The notes under the pieces: generated by a model
Databases searched by the model: none
What the model saw: only the letters and a program-made list of their open reading frames with translations
Told to the model about the DNA's origin: nothing
Source: SG-bin7 sp964498095
GTDB taxonomy: Bacteria; Bdellovibrionota; Bdellovibrionia; Bdellovibrionales; SG-bin7
Length of the DNA: 64,000 nucleotides
Direction of reading: 5' to 3'
NCBI GenBank assembly: GCA_964498095.1
Contig: CAZCFY010000001.1
Span: 124,001-188,000, forward strand
Program-made: the position numbers and the translations under genes
Part shown: positions 44,887 to 54,768 of the stretch, piece after piece
How positions within the stretch are numbered: position 1 is the stretch's first letter
Layout of the letters: each line of letters begins with the position of its first letter

Positions 44887-46251
44887 ATGATAAAAAATAT
44901 AAGTTCTTCCGACAACTTAGGGCCATCCACTAACCTCGCATCTCATAAGTCCGTTTATATCTCAACCTATGGTTGTCAAATGAACGTAAATGACTCCGAG
45001 CGGATGTATACTTTACTTGAAATGGCTAACTATGAGCAAGCCACTGCCCCCGAAAACGCTGATCTTATCATAATAAATTCTTGTAGTGTACGGGAAAAGC
45101 CAGTGCATAAGGTGCACTCGGAAGTGGGTAGGTATCGCAAGCTTAAAGAGAAAAATCCGAATTTGAAAATTGGTGTGAGTGGCTGTGTGGCGCAGCAAGA
45201 AAAGGATAAACTCTTAGCGGCCCTACCTGTGCTTGATTTTGTATTTGGGCCCGATAACATAGACGCATTGCCAGCAATTATTTCAGAGCTCGACAAAAAA
45301 TCCACGCAAAAAATAAATTACACCCAATTTCGCCATCGCGAAACCTATAACATCGAAACTTTCACGCGCAATCCGGGTGTGGCGACATTCGTGAACATTA
45401 CGAAAGGCTGCGATAACTTTTGCACTTTCTGTGTCGTGCCTTTTACGCGGGGTCGAGAGCGCAGCCGACCGCTAAAATCGCTAATCGAAGACATTAATAA
45501 ATTGACCAATAAAGGCGTGCAAGAAGTAACTTTGTTAGGTCAAAACGTAAACTCTTATAAATCCGATTGTGGCGCTGACTTTGGCAAGCTTTTGCAGGCA
45601 CTTTGCGAGCAAACGGATTTAAAACGTATTCGCTATACCACAAGTCACCCCAAAGATTTTAATGAAGACTTGGTTCAGATCCTCGCCAAGTTTCCAGATA
45701 AACTCTGCAAGTACATCCATTTGCCCATGCAGTCTGGAAACTCTGAAGTCTTGCAACGCATGAACAGGGGATACACTCGCGAAGAATATCTTACGAAAAT
45801 CAAAATGATTAAATCACTGATTCCAGATGTATCGCTATCGACCGATATTATCGTCGGATTTCCCGGCGAGACCGAAGAGCAGTTTCAGGATACAGTTACA
45901 CTCATGCAAGAAGTGGCTTACGAAACTATTTTTGCCTTTAAGTACAGTCCACGGCCCTTAACTAAAGCGGCCCGCTTTGACGATCAGCTGCCAGAAGAAG
46001 TTAAATCGCGTCGCCTTAATTATCTTTTTGAAAAACATAACGAACTCGCTTTCGAGCTGGCGAAGAGATATGAAAATCAAACTTTGGACGTTTTAGTAGA
46101 AAAAGTTGAAGATGATGGCACGGCCAGTGGACGTTCGACCCACAACAAGCTTGTTCACTTTATTGGTTCAAAAAGTTTAATTGGGCAAATCGTTCCCATT
46201 AAAATAACCCGTGCCTTCCCCGTAAATTTACGCGGGGAGCTGGTGCAATAA
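44887..46251 (+). CDS. miaB: tRNA-2-methylthio-N6-isopentenyladenosine37 methylthiotransferase MiaB
   Basis: Radical-SAM enzyme that adds the methylthio group at A37 of tRNAs reading UNN codons. The UPF0004 domain has cluster ligands Cys30 (TYGCQMN), Cys66 (NSCSVRE) and Cys100 (VSGCVAQ). The radical-SAM triad is Cys175, Cys179 and Cys182 (KGCDNFCTFC), followed by VTLLGQNVNSY and LPMQSGN. A C-terminal TRAM domain ends in GRSTHNKLVHFIG. Length 454 is normal. Its stop overlaps the next start by one base. Confidence 0.96.
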   Translation: MIKNISSSDNLGPSTNLASHKSVYISTYGCQMNVNDSERMYTLLEMANYEQATAPENADLIIINSCSVREKPVHKVHSEVGRYRKLKEKNPNLKIGVSGCVAQQEKDKLLAALPVLDFVFGPDNIDALPAIISELDKKSTQKINYTQFRHRETYNIETFTRNPGVATFVNITKGCDNFCTFCVVPFTRGRERSRPLKSLIEDINKLTNKGVQEVTLLGQNVNSYKSDCGADFGKLLQALCEQTDLKRIRYTTSHPKDFNEDLVQILAKFPDKLCKYIHLPMQSGNSEVLQRMNRGYTREEYLTKIKMIKSLIPDVSLSTDIIVGFPGETEEQFQDTVTLMQEVAYETIFAFKYSPRPLTKAARFDDQLPEEVKSRRLNYLFEKHNELAFELAKRYENQTLDVLVEKVEDDGTASGRSTHNKLVHFIGSKSLIGQIVPIKITRAFPVNLRGELVQ

Positions 46252-46775
46252 TGGATAAAAAATTACCTAAAGAAATTAGTAACCTTATGAAGACACATAA
46301 GGAGTGGATTGAACTTTTTCCTTTAGCAGTGACTATGCACGGGGAGCGTGAACGGCCCATTCTGGTTTTGCAGGATAAAGAAAAAAACGTGAGTCTTCCT
46401 GTTTGGCTAGGGTCATTAGATGCGGCGGTAGCAATGGTGCAAGCCAGTGCGCAGAGCCCAGATTCAACGCCTCACCGCACGACGCTGCAAATACTTAAAG
46501 CGTTCAAAGCGGAACTTAAATTTTGCATTTTTCAAGAAGTCATGGGCCACCATCAATTTGTTGATTTGGTTTTGATGGCCAATGAAACAATGCAGACAGT
46601 TCGGTGCCGCGCCGACGAGTCCATGTCTTTATGCCTGCTTTCGCAAGCTCGCTTTTTTTGCCCGTTAGAGTTGATAAAAAAATCACGGCAGGTGGAGGCT
46701 GAACTAAAACAGGCCCCTGTATTAAATGCGCTTAATGCGCTCAATGAACAGCGAACGACGGAGTTACTTAATTGA
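46251..46775 (+). CDS. Bifunctional nuclease (BFN/DUF151) family protein
   Basis: 174 residues. The domain pattern LPVWLGSLDAAVAMVQ, then HRTTLQILKAFKAEL and a strand FVDLVLMANETMQTVRCRADESMSLCLLSQ follows the DUF151 family, whose characterised members cut DNA and RNA in vitro. The family Pro-rich loop is present but several positions differ, so activity is uncertain. It overlaps miaB by 1 bp and the carbonic-anhydrase gene by 4 bp. Confidence 0.75.
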   Translation: MDKKLPKEISNLMKTHKEWIELFPLAVTMHGERERPILVLQDKEKNVSLPVWLGSLDAAVAMVQASAQSPDSTPHRTTLQILKAFKAELKFCIFQEVMGHHQFVDLVLMANETMQTVRCRADESMSLCLLSQARFFCPLELIKKSRQVEAELKQAPVLNALNALNEQRTTELLN

Positions 46776-47290
46776 TTCTAGAGTGCCGCGGGAAGAAGCC
46801 GCAAATTGGTAAAGACTGTTACATCGCGCCCACCGCGACTATCGTGGGGGATGTTGTTTTAGGTGACCGCACTTCGGTTTGGTTTAATACTGTCATCCGT
46901 GGCGATGTAATGCCCGTACGAATTGGAAAAGAATGTAACATCCAGGATGGATCAATCTTGCATGGAACCTATAACAAATGCGGTGTTGAGCTAGCTGACC
47001 GGGTAAGTATTGGTCACGGAGTCATTTTACACGGCTGCAAAGTTGAAGGCAATGTACTGATAGGAATGGGATCTATTCTTATGGATAACGTTAAAGTAGG
47101 CCCAAAGTGTCTTGTTGGCGCCGGTTCACTTCTAACAGAGGAAGCCGAATTCGCGGAAGGTTCGCTAGTCATCGGCCGTCCCGCGAAAATGCACCGTAAC
47201 CTTAAACCCGACGAATTAGAATTTTTAGAAAAATATGCGGATAAATATCTTTTCTATAAGGGCTGGTACGACAGCCGCAAAGGAGAGTGA
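46772..47290 (+). CDS. Gamma-carbonic anhydrase family protein (YrdA-like)
   Basis: 172 residues of left-handed beta-helix hexapeptide repeats (YIAPTATIVGDVVLGDRTSVW, NIQDGSILHG, VSIGHGVILHGCKV). The three His of the zinc site are in ILHGT, IGHG and LHGC. These trimeric enzymes hydrate CO2 or are inactive relatives. The start is TTG 46772, overlapping the preceding TGA by 3 bases. The C-terminal helix (FLEKYADKYLFYKGWYDS) is typical. Confidence 0.92.
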   Translation: MILECRGKKPQIGKDCYIAPTATIVGDVVLGDRTSVWFNTVIRGDVMPVRIGKECNIQDGSILHGTYNKCGVELADRVSIGHGVILHGCKVEGNVLIGMGSILMDNVKVGPKCLVGAGSLLTEEAEFAEGSLVIGRPAKMHRNLKPDELEFLEKYADKYLFYKGWYDSRKGE

Positions 47291-47292
47291 CC

Positions 47293-48747
47293 ATGGAAAT
47301 TAGAGACGCCATAACCTTTGACGATGTAATGCTTGTTCCTGCTTACTCGGATATCGTTCCTTCGGAAGTAACGACGAAGTCCTTTTTCGCTCGCGACTTA
47401 TATTTGAGTCTTCCAATCTTATCGGCAGCGATGGATACCGTGACGGAAAATAAGGTGGCCAGAGTACTGGCGCAACAAGGGGGGCTAGGAATTATTCATC
47501 GGAATATGCCGATTGAAGACCAGGCCCGCGAAGTTGAAAAAGTAAAAAAATATGAGAGCGGCATGATACTTGACCCTATTACGCTGGGACCGGAGAATAA
47601 AGTTCATGAAGCCCTTCAGTTAATGAAAGAATACTCCATCGGCGGCGTGCCGATTACCGTCGACGGCAAATTGGTGGGCATGCTTACCAACCGCGATTTA
47701 CGCTTTGAAACCAATATCCAGCAACCCATCGGCAATATAATGACCAAAGAAAATTTGGTAACCGTAAGTAAAGGTACGACTCTCGAAGAAGCCAAAAAGC
47801 TTTTACAAAAACATAAGATCGAAAAACTCCCTGTTGTAGACAATACGGGAAAGCTTATTGGTTTAATTACCATCAAGGATATTCAAAAGGCGCAAGCCTA
47901 TCCGAATGCGACCAAAGATCATCAAGGGCGCCTTATGGCCGCCGCGGCGTTAGGAGTTGGAGCCGCCGCCATCGAACGGGCTGAAGCGTTGGTAGAAGCT
48001 TCCGTAGACATCTTGGTGGTGGACACAGCTCACGGTCACTCGAAAAATGTCAAAGAAACGGTTAAGACTGTAAGTTCAAAGTTTAAAGATGTTATCGTTA
48101 TTGCCGGAAATGTCGTGACAGCCGAAGCCTGTGAAGAATTGTTTGATTGCGGGGCCGAGGTAGTAAAAGTGGGAGTGGGCCCGGGAAGCATTTGTACAAC
48201 ACGCATGGTGGCTGGAGTGGGTGTACCCCAAGTCACTGCCGTGATGGATTGCGCGAAGGCCGCAAAAAAGCGCGGTAAATCTATTATCTCTGATGGCGGC
48301 ATAAAATATTCTGGCGATATTACCAAGGCTCTCGCGGTAGGCGCCGGCAGCGTAATGATCGGTAGCCTTATTGCGGGTTGTGACGAGAGCCCTGGAGAGG
48401 TTATTTTGTATCAGGGCCGCTCCTACAAAGTTTACCGCGGGATGGGCTCTTTGGGCGCGATGGGCCTTGGCTCCAAAGACCGGTATGCCCAAGCTGACGT
48501 CGTAGACGCCGAAAAACTTGTTCCCGAAGGAATCGAGGGTAAAGTTCCTTACAAAGGAAGTTTGTCAGCCATCCTTCACCAATTGGGCGGCGGGCTACGT
48601 AGCGGTATGGGATATTTAGGGGCACGCAATATTAAAGAGTTACAAGAGCGCGCGCGCTTTGTGAAATTAACTTCTCAGGGTTTAAGAGAGTCTCACGTGC
48701 ACGACGTGACCATTACCAAAGAAGCACCAAATTACCGAATGGAGTAA
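47293..48747 (+). CDS. guaB: Inosine-5'-monophosphate dehydrogenase
   Basis: First committed step to GMP: IMP + NAD+ to XMP. The N-terminus TFDDVMLVPAYSDI is diagnostic. Two CBS domains (~95-205) sense nucleotides (VHEALQLMKEYSIGGVPITV and LQKHKIEKLPVVD). The active-site loop GPGSICTTRMVAGVG has Cys near 301. The flap and C-terminal GMGSLGAM and GYLGARNI complete the barrel. ATG 47293 has AGGAGAG upstream; GTG 47287 overlaps it. guaA follows by 3 bp. Confidence 0.97.
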   Translation: MEIRDAITFDDVMLVPAYSDIVPSEVTTKSFFARDLYLSLPILSAAMDTVTENKVARVLAQQGGLGIIHRNMPIEDQAREVEKVKKYESGMILDPITLGPENKVHEALQLMKEYSIGGVPITVDGKLVGMLTNRDLRFETNIQQPIGNIMTKENLVTVSKGTTLEEAKKLLQKHKIEKLPVVDNTGKLIGLITIKDIQKAQAYPNATKDHQGRLMAAAALGVGAAAIERAEALVEASVDILVVDTAHGHSKNVKETVKTVSSKFKDVIVIAGNVVTAEACEELFDCGAEVVKVGVGPGSICTTRMVAGVGVPQVTAVMDCAKAAKKRGKSIISDGGIKYSGDITKALAVGAGSVMIGSLIAGCDESPGEVILYQGRSYKVYRGMGSLGAMGLGSKDRYAQADVVDAEKLVPEGIEGKVPYKGSLSAILHQLGGGLRSGMGYLGARNIKELQERARFVKLTSQGLRESHVHDVTITKEAPNYRME

Positions 48748-48750
48748 CTC

Positions 48751-50280
48751 TTGTCGTTAAAAGGTGGAATTGCAATTTTAGATTTCGGGTCCCAACTTAC
48801 GCAAGTGATTGCTCGCAGGCTTCGCCAACTGGGAGTATACACGGAACTTCATCCTTATAATGTTTCTATTGATAAAATCAAAGACCAGGAGCCCAAGGGA
48901 ATTATCCTAAGCGGTGGACCAAGTTCCGTTAACGATGAGGGTGCTCCCGAACGAAACGTCGAAGAACTCGTCAGTCTTGCTCCCGTGTTGGGGATTTGTT
49001 ACGGCATGCAGCTCATTGGTAAACAGTATGGAGGCGTAGTCGTGCGCGCCGAAGCCCGCGAATATGGATTGATGGAAGTGAATTGGACCGAACCCTTCGG
49101 AAATATTCCGGCCATTCAAAAAGCCTGGATGAGTCACGGAGATGTCATCGAAGTACCGCCGCCAGGCTTTGAAATTTGCGGACGTAGCGCCAATGGACAT
49201 ATTGCCGCGATGAGCGGTCCTAATATTTGGACCGTACAGTTTCATCCGGAGGTTAGTCATACTGAAATGGGTATGGAAATTCTTCGGGCTTTTACCTTTG
49301 ATTTTTGTAAGGTAAAGGCCGACTGGGTAATACCCAATATCGCCCAGCATATTATTGAGGAAGCTAAGCAAAAGGTTCAACCGCAGGAAAAGGTACTATG
49401 CGCTTTAAGTGGCGGCGTGGACTCCACGGTGGTAGCGGCACTTTTAACGAAGGCTTTAGGGCGTGACCGGGTTTTATGTTTGTTTATCGACAACGGGTTA
49501 CTGCGAAAAAATGAATTTAACGAGGTTTTGCATAATTATCGCGAAATGAATTTAAATATTAAAGGGGTCGATGCCCGCGCGCATTTCTTGCGTCTTCTTG
49601 ACGGAGTAACGGATCCGGAAAAAAAGCGAAAAATTATTGGCAAAGCCTTTATCGATATTTTTGAAGACAGCATTAAACACATTCCAGAGATAAAGTTTTT
49701 AGCGCAAGGTACGCTCTATCCCGACGTCATAGAAAGTGTTTCGCCGCGGGGCTCATCGGTGACCATTAAATCTCACCATAATGTCGGGGGCTTACCGGAA
49801 AAGATGAATTTAAAACTTATAGAGCCTCTGCGTGAACTTTTTAAGGACGAAGTAAGACAACTGGGAAGAGAAATCGGCGTTAAAGACTCCTTCTTAAACC
49901 GCCATCCGTTTCCGGGGCCGGGTCTTGCCGTTAGAATTATCGAACCCATTACCGAAGAAAAACTTAATATCTTACGGGAATGTGACCATATTTTTATTTC
50001 TGAACTGCGGGCTAAAAATCTCTACGATAAAATTTGGCAGGCCTTTGCCGTTCTTTTACCGGTTAAGACCGTGGGCGTGCAGGGTGATGACCGCTCTTAT
50101 GAGCGGGTTGTATGTTTGCGAGCCGTGACTTCAATGGACGGAATGACCGCCGACTGGTTTGAGTTTCCGGGGAATTTTTTACGGAATGTTTCTAACCGCA
50201 TTACCAACGAAGTCAAAGGCGTTAACCGCGTGGTTTATGATATTACAAGCAAACCGCCAGGCACGATTGAGTGGGAGTAA
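48751..50280 (+). CDS. guaA: GMP synthase (glutamine-hydrolysing)
   Basis: Amidates XMP to GMP. The class I amidotransferase domain (1-195) has nucleophile Cys near 83 in LGICYGMQLIG and the His-Glu pair in FHPEVSHTE. The ATP pyrophosphatase loop is LSGGVDSTVVAALL (~219), and the C-terminal dimer domain has PFPGPGLAVRI and ITSKPPGTIEWE at the very end. Start TTG 48751 with GGAG 6 bp upstream. Length 509 is normal. It forms a guaBA operon. Confidence 0.97.
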   Translation: MSLKGGIAILDFGSQLTQVIARRLRQLGVYTELHPYNVSIDKIKDQEPKGIILSGGPSSVNDEGAPERNVEELVSLAPVLGICYGMQLIGKQYGGVVVRAEAREYGLMEVNWTEPFGNIPAIQKAWMSHGDVIEVPPPGFEICGRSANGHIAAMSGPNIWTVQFHPEVSHTEMGMEILRAFTFDFCKVKADWVIPNIAQHIIEEAKQKVQPQEKVLCALSGGVDSTVVAALLTKALGRDRVLCLFIDNGLLRKNEFNEVLHNYREMNLNIKGVDARAHFLRLLDGVTDPEKKRKIIGKAFIDIFEDSIKHIPEIKFLAQGTLYPDVIESVSPRGSSVTIKSHHNVGGLPEKMNLKLIEPLRELFKDEVRQLGREIGVKDSFLNRHPFPGPGLAVRIIEPITEEKLNILRECDHIFISELRAKNLYDKIWQAFAVLLPVKTVGVQGDDRSYERVVCLRAVTSMDGMTADWFEFPGNFLRNVSNRITNEVKGVNRVVYDITSKPPGTIEWE

Positions 50281-50284
50281 GTAA

Positions 50285-53200
50285 ATGAGTTCGTTTGTTC
50301 ACTTACACGTGCATTCTCAATATTCTTTGCTTGAAGCTTCTATCGGCATTAAAGCGTTAGCTAAAAAAGCCAAAGAATATCAAATGCCGGCAGTGGCACT
50401 CACGGATAACGGCAACATGTTTGGCGCCATTGAATTTTATTTTGCCTGCAAAGACGCCGGCGTTAACGGAATTATTGGCCTTGATGCCTATATCGCCCCG
50501 AAATCCCGTCTTATTAAAGGCGAAGACCCTGAAGTAGTGGCCAATCCTTATCGTAAGATTGTGTTGTTAGCGCAAGATTACGAAGGATATCAAAACCTCT
50601 GCCAAATAGGTTCTATTGGTTACCGTGAAGGATTCTACTACCGGCCTCGTATCGATATAGATGTCTTAAAAAAATATAATCAAAAATTGATTGCTCTCTC
50701 GGGTGGCGTGGGCGGCGAGGTCCCCGGTCTCTTTTTTAAAGAGGGCCCCGAAACGGCTCTAAAAAAGATTAAGGAACTTAAAGAAATTTTTCCAGAGCGA
50801 TTCTATTTGGAGTTAATACGTACGGGCCTGCCGGAGTGGACGGAACTAAATAAATTTCTTTTGGAAGCGTCGAAGATTACGGGAGTTCCCGTAGTCGCCA
50901 CAAATGACGTGCATTACTTAGAGCCCGACGATCAGATCGCGCAAGAAGTTTTGATTTGTATTGGTACGAATAAGACGCTGCAAGATTCTACGCGCTATCG
51001 GCTGGGAACAGATCAATTTTTCTTTAAGGACGGCGAACAGCTAAATGAACTTTTTAGAGATATTCCGCCGGCGCTTGAAAATACTTTGGAGATTGCTGGC
51101 CGCTGTAAGGTGGACTTTAAACTCAAAGATAAAGAGGGAAAGCCGATCTATCACTTACCAAGCTTCCCAACGAAGGCGGGCCGCACCGTCGACGAAGAAA
51201 TTGCGGAAATGTCCAAAGCGGGACTCGAAGTTAGGTTTCGCGAAGCGGAAAAACGCGGCGAAGCCGTAAAGGAAACCGATAAACCGAAATATTATGATCG
51301 CCTTGACTACGAGCTTAAAGTTATTGGTTCCATGGGGTTTAACGGATACTTTTTGATCGTTCAAGACTTCATTAACTGGGCGAAGTCGCAGGGTATACCC
51401 GTTGGGCCCGGTCGTGGTTCGGGGGCCGCAAGTCTTGTCGCTTATTCGTTAAGAATAACTGATTTAGATCCCATGGAGCACAACCTGGTGTTTGAGCGTT
51501 TCTTAAATCCCGAACGTATTAGCATGCCAGACTTTGATATCGATTTTTGTCAGGACCGGCGTGGAGAGGTAATTCAGTACGTCACGCAAAAATACGGGGA
51601 ATCGAGCGTTAGCCAAATTATTACCTACGGAAAATTACAGGCGCGCGCCGCTCTACGCGATGTCGGCCGGGTGTTAGGGATGACCTACGCGGAAGTCGAT
51701 ACTGTGGCTAAATTAATTCCGGAAAAATTGGGGATCACTCTAAAGGAAGCCATCGAAATGGAACCAAAAATTCCAGAGGCGATGGAGGCTAATCCGCAAG
51801 TGGCGACGATGTTTGAGTTGGCACAAAAGGTTGAAGGCTTGGTCCGGCACGCGGGGATTCACGCTGCCGGCGTCGTCATTGCTGACGGGGAATTAGTAAG
51901 ATACGCGCCTCTTTACCGGGGTGCTGATGGCGAAAACGTCGTGCAGTATGACATGAAGCACGCGGAAAAAATTGGTCTCATTAAATTTGACTTCTTGGGT
52001 TTAAAAACACTGACGCACATCAACTATGCGCTGGAGCTTATCGAAAAAAACCGCGGCAAGAAAATTGCCGTCCAAGAAATCCCCCTGTCAGATGCGGGAA
52101 TTTATAAATTAATGTCAAATGGTGACACCGCCGGAGTATTCCAATTTGAGGGCGACGGTATTACAAATGCGGTTTTAAAAATTCAGCCAAGTAATTTTGC
52201 CGATATCACGGCGATAAACGCCCTTTATCGTCCCGGTCCTATGGACATGATACCTGATTATACGGCCAGAAAAAAAGGCCAGCAAAAGGTTCAGTATATT
52301 TTTCCTGAACTAGAAACCATCTTAAGCGAAACCTACGGGGTCATCGTTTACCAAGAACAGGTTTTACAGATCGCCGCGCGGATTGCAAAATACAGTCTTG
52401 GTGAAGCCGACGTGCTTCGCCGCGCGATGGGTAAAAAAATTCCCGAAGAAATGGCCAAGCAAAAGAGCCGTTTTATCGATGGCGCTAAATCTAATGGTTT
52501 TGATTCTGAAAAGGCGGCTGAATTATTTTCTTTAATGGAAGAGTTCGCCAATTATGGTTTTAATAAAGCGCACGCCGCGGCTTATTGCGTGGTCGCCGCC
52601 CATACCGCCTGGCTAAAAAATTATTATCCGGTAGAGTTTTATGCGGCTCTTTTAAGTACGGAGATGGGCGATACCGATAAAGTTGAACAGTACGTTAAAG
52701 ATGCCCGGCAAAGAGGGATTGAAGTCGAAGCTCCGCATGTAAATCACTCTGAATGTCGTTTTACGGTTAAAGGTGAAAAAATATTTTTTGGCTTGGGCGC
52801 AATTAAAGGCGTGGGAGAGGCTGCTGTCGAGTCTATAGTTGCGGCCCGCAATCAAATGGCCGAAAAGAAGTTTAATACTCTCGAAGATTTTTTTGACAAC
52901 GTGGATTTGCGCAAAATTAATAAAAAGGTAATCGAGTGTTTGATCCGAGGCGGTGCCTTCGATAATCTGGGTGCTCACCGGGCCCAGCTACTTGCCGGCT
53001 ATAGTCGATATGTTGATCGCTCTAGCGTAACCCGTAATGACCGAGACCTGGGACAAGAAAGTCTTTTTGCCATGGTTGAAATGAAGGACGAAGTTTTTCT
53101 TGACGACGTGCCGGCCTGGACTCGAACGCAAAGACTATCTAACGAAAAAGAAGTTTTTGGATTTTATCTTACCGAGCATCCACTTACGGGCTATGAATCA

Positions 53201-53767
53201 TTGTTTAAACAGTTTACGTCGAATAGAGTTAAAGATCTTTTTGAAACACAAGCGCCGAAAAAAGCGGGCAAGCGCCCAGTCGCGGTTGCCGGGATTATTA
53301 CGGGATTAAAAGAAATCATCACACGTAAGGGTACGCGCATGGCGTTTGCAACCCTGGAAGACCTAACCGGCGGAATTGAAATCGTCATTTTTCCAAACAC
53401 CTACTCAGAATCTCTAAATATTATTAAAGCGGATAAGCCTTTAATTGTTTCGGCCCAGTTAGAAACAAGTGATGAAGGGTCAAAGCTCATCGCCGAAAAG
53501 ATTGAATTATTTGAGACACGGCTAAATAAAGTGAAGTCAATGGTCATGAAGCTTGATGAGTCCATGACTTCACATCTCGGAGAACTCAATGCTTTATTAA
53601 GCGAAAATCCCGGCGATGTTTCAGTAAACTTCCAAATTTACTTAAGTGACTTAAAGCGGGTCGTATCCCTTGCGCCGGAAAATCAAAAAGGCATTCGTCC
53701 CACGCCGGAAATGGTCGAAAAACTCTACCGCCTTTATGGCAATTTAGATTTTATCGAAATGCACTGA
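50285..53767 (+). CDS. dnaE: DNA polymerase III alpha subunit
   Basis: Replicative polymerase, DnaE type. PHP domain at the N-terminus (FVHLHVHSQYSLLEAS and ALTDNGNMFG). The palm has GPGRGSGAASLVAYSL (~375) and catalytic PDFDIDFCQDRR (~415), then RPGPMDM and the fingers with RRAMGKKIPEEMAKQ. A helix-hairpin-helix and an OB-fold follow (AVAGIITGLKEIITRKGTRMAFATLED from ~997). Length 1160 is normal for DnaE. The gene overlaps kynB by one base (TGATG). Confidence 0.97.
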   Translation: MSSFVHLHVHSQYSLLEASIGIKALAKKAKEYQMPAVALTDNGNMFGAIEFYFACKDAGVNGIIGLDAYIAPKSRLIKGEDPEVVANPYRKIVLLAQDYEGYQNLCQIGSIGYREGFYYRPRIDIDVLKKYNQKLIALSGGVGGEVPGLFFKEGPETALKKIKELKEIFPERFYLELIRTGLPEWTELNKFLLEASKITGVPVVATNDVHYLEPDDQIAQEVLICIGTNKTLQDSTRYRLGTDQFFFKDGEQLNELFRDIPPALENTLEIAGRCKVDFKLKDKEGKPIYHLPSFPTKAGRTVDEEIAEMSKAGLEVRFREAEKRGEAVKETDKPKYYDRLDYELKVIGSMGFNGYFLIVQDFINWAKSQGIPVGPGRGSGAASLVAYSLRITDLDPMEHNLVFERFLNPERISMPDFDIDFCQDRRGEVIQYVTQKYGESSVSQIITYGKLQARAALRDVGRVLGMTYAEVDTVAKLIPEKLGITLKEAIEMEPKIPEAMEANPQVATMFELAQKVEGLVRHAGIHAAGVVIADGELVRYAPLYRGADGENVVQYDMKHAEKIGLIKFDFLGLKTLTHINYALELIEKNRGKKIAVQEIPLSDAGIYKLMSNGDTAGVFQFEGDGITNAVLKIQPSNFADITAINALYRPGPMDMIPDYTARKKGQQKVQYIFPELETILSETYGVIVYQEQVLQIAARIAKYSLGEADVLRRAMGKKIPEEMAKQKSRFIDGAKSNGFDSEKAAELFSLMEEFANYGFNKAHAAAYCVVAAHTAWLKNYYPVEFYAALLSTEMGDTDKVEQYVKDARQRGIEVEAPHVNHSECRFTVKGEKIFFGLGAIKGVGEAAVESIVAARNQMAEKKFNTLEDFFDNVDLRKINKKVIECLIRGGAFDNLGAHRAQLLAGYSRYVDRSSVTRNDRDLGQESLFAMVEMKDEVFLDDVPAWTRTQRLSNEKEVFGFYLTEHPLTGYESLFKQFTSNRVKDLFETQAPKKAGKRPVAVAGIITGLKEIITRKGTRMAFATLEDLTGGIEIVIFPNTYSESLNIIKADKPLIVSAQLETSDEGSKLIAEKIELFETRLNKVKSMVMKLDESMTSHLGELNALLSENPGDVSVNFQIYLSDLKRVVSLAPENQKGIRPTPEMVEKLYRLYGNLDFIEMH

Positions 53768-54420
53768 TGAAAGAGCTTAAGTATCATGATATTTCACCCC
53801 TAATAAGTCCCCGCATAGCGGTTTACCCCGAAGACGTAAATTTTGAGCGTAAAGTTTCCTTAAGTTTTGAAAATGGGAACCATCTTGAACTATCAAGTAT
53901 TACGGCAACGGTGCATCTAGGCGCGCATGCGGATGCTCCCAGCCATTATAAAAAAAGTCTCGACGGTATTGATAAGCGTGATCTTGGTTTCTATTTTGGA
54001 CCTTGTCAGGTTATTGAAGTTAAAAATATACGGGGAGAACGGGTGTCGGTAGCCGATATTTCGGTCCCCATAAAACATCCCCGCGTTCTTTTAAAAACAG
54101 GATCTTTTCCAAATCCCGAAAAGTGGAATGATGACTTTAATAGTTACTCGCCGGAGGCAATTAAATATCTTCACGATAAAGGCGTTCGCCTAGTAGGCAT
54201 TGATACGCCTTCGGTTGATCCTGCAAACTCAAAAAAACTAGAGAGCCATCAAATGATTGCCCAATATGATATGGCCGTTCTTGAGGGACTCGTATTAAGT
54301 AATGTCACGCCCGGTGAATACTTTTTATGTGCTTTGCCGCTACGCCTAGAGGGCTGCGAGGCCTCTCCAGTGCGAGCGGTACTTTTTGAAAGTTTAGTGG
54401 CGTTTAATAAAAACGATTAA
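53767..54420 (+). CDS. kynB: Cyclase/arylformamidase, KynB-like
   Basis: 217 residues of the metal-dependent formamidase/cyclase family. The metal motif HLGAHADAPSHY and the start YHDISPLISPRIAVYPED match kynurenine formamidase, which turns N-formylkynurenine into kynurenine. The C-terminal YDMAVLEGLVLSNVTPGEYFLCALPLRLEG also fits. A tryptophan 2,3-dioxygenase gene 1.6 kb away supports this substrate. No kynureninase is seen in the window. It is the last gene of the miaB-dnaE run and overlaps the convergent gene by 27 bp. Confidence 0.88.
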   Translation: MKELKYHDISPLISPRIAVYPEDVNFERKVSLSFENGNHLELSSITATVHLGAHADAPSHYKKSLDGIDKRDLGFYFGPCQVIEVKNIRGERVSVADISVPIKHPRVLLKTGSFPNPEKWNDDFNSYSPEAIKYLHDKGVRLVGIDTPSVDPANSKKLESHQMIAQYDMAVLEGLVLSNVTPGEYFLCALPLRLEGCEASPVRAVLFESLVAFNKND

Positions 54421-54768
54421 GGAGTGCCCGAACGCTTCCACCGGAACTTTTACGCCCATTGCTAATTGCTCGGGACTGATATTCGATAAGTCAGCGCGGA
54501 ACTGTTTAGTTCCCTTGTACGCGCAAGCTAAGGTAGATTCTAAAAAGTTGTCCTTAATTCGGTAAGTGTTAGCTTTGCAGTCTATGTAATCTTCTTCTGG
54601 ATTCGACGGCCTCTCATAAAGCTTAATAGAATTGTCCGCTGTAATAACTAAAGTTAATTCAATCATAGAGTGCGAAACTTGATAGCGGCCAACTAGATCA
54701 TGATGCGTAAGTAAGGCGTTGGCGAACAAGGGCTGAAATATTACCGTCCAAAAAAGAAGTTTCTTCAT
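54394..54768 (-). CDS. Small exported protein of unknown function
   Basis: 124 residues from ATG 54768 with AGGA 8-11 bp upstream; signal peptide MKKLLFWTVIFQPLFANA. The mature part is beta-rich (LVGRYQVSHSMIELTLVITADNS) with two cysteines (YIDCKANT and LACAYKG). It could be a lipocalin-like fold but this is not secure. It overlaps the end of kynB by 27 bp. Not recognised. Confidence 0.65.
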   Translation of the reverse strand: MKKLLFWTVIFQPLFANALLTHHDLVGRYQVSHSMIELTLVITADNSIKLYERPSNPEEDYIDCKANTYRIKDNFLESTLACAYKGTKQFRADLSNISPEQLAMGVKVPVEAFGHSLIVFIKRH

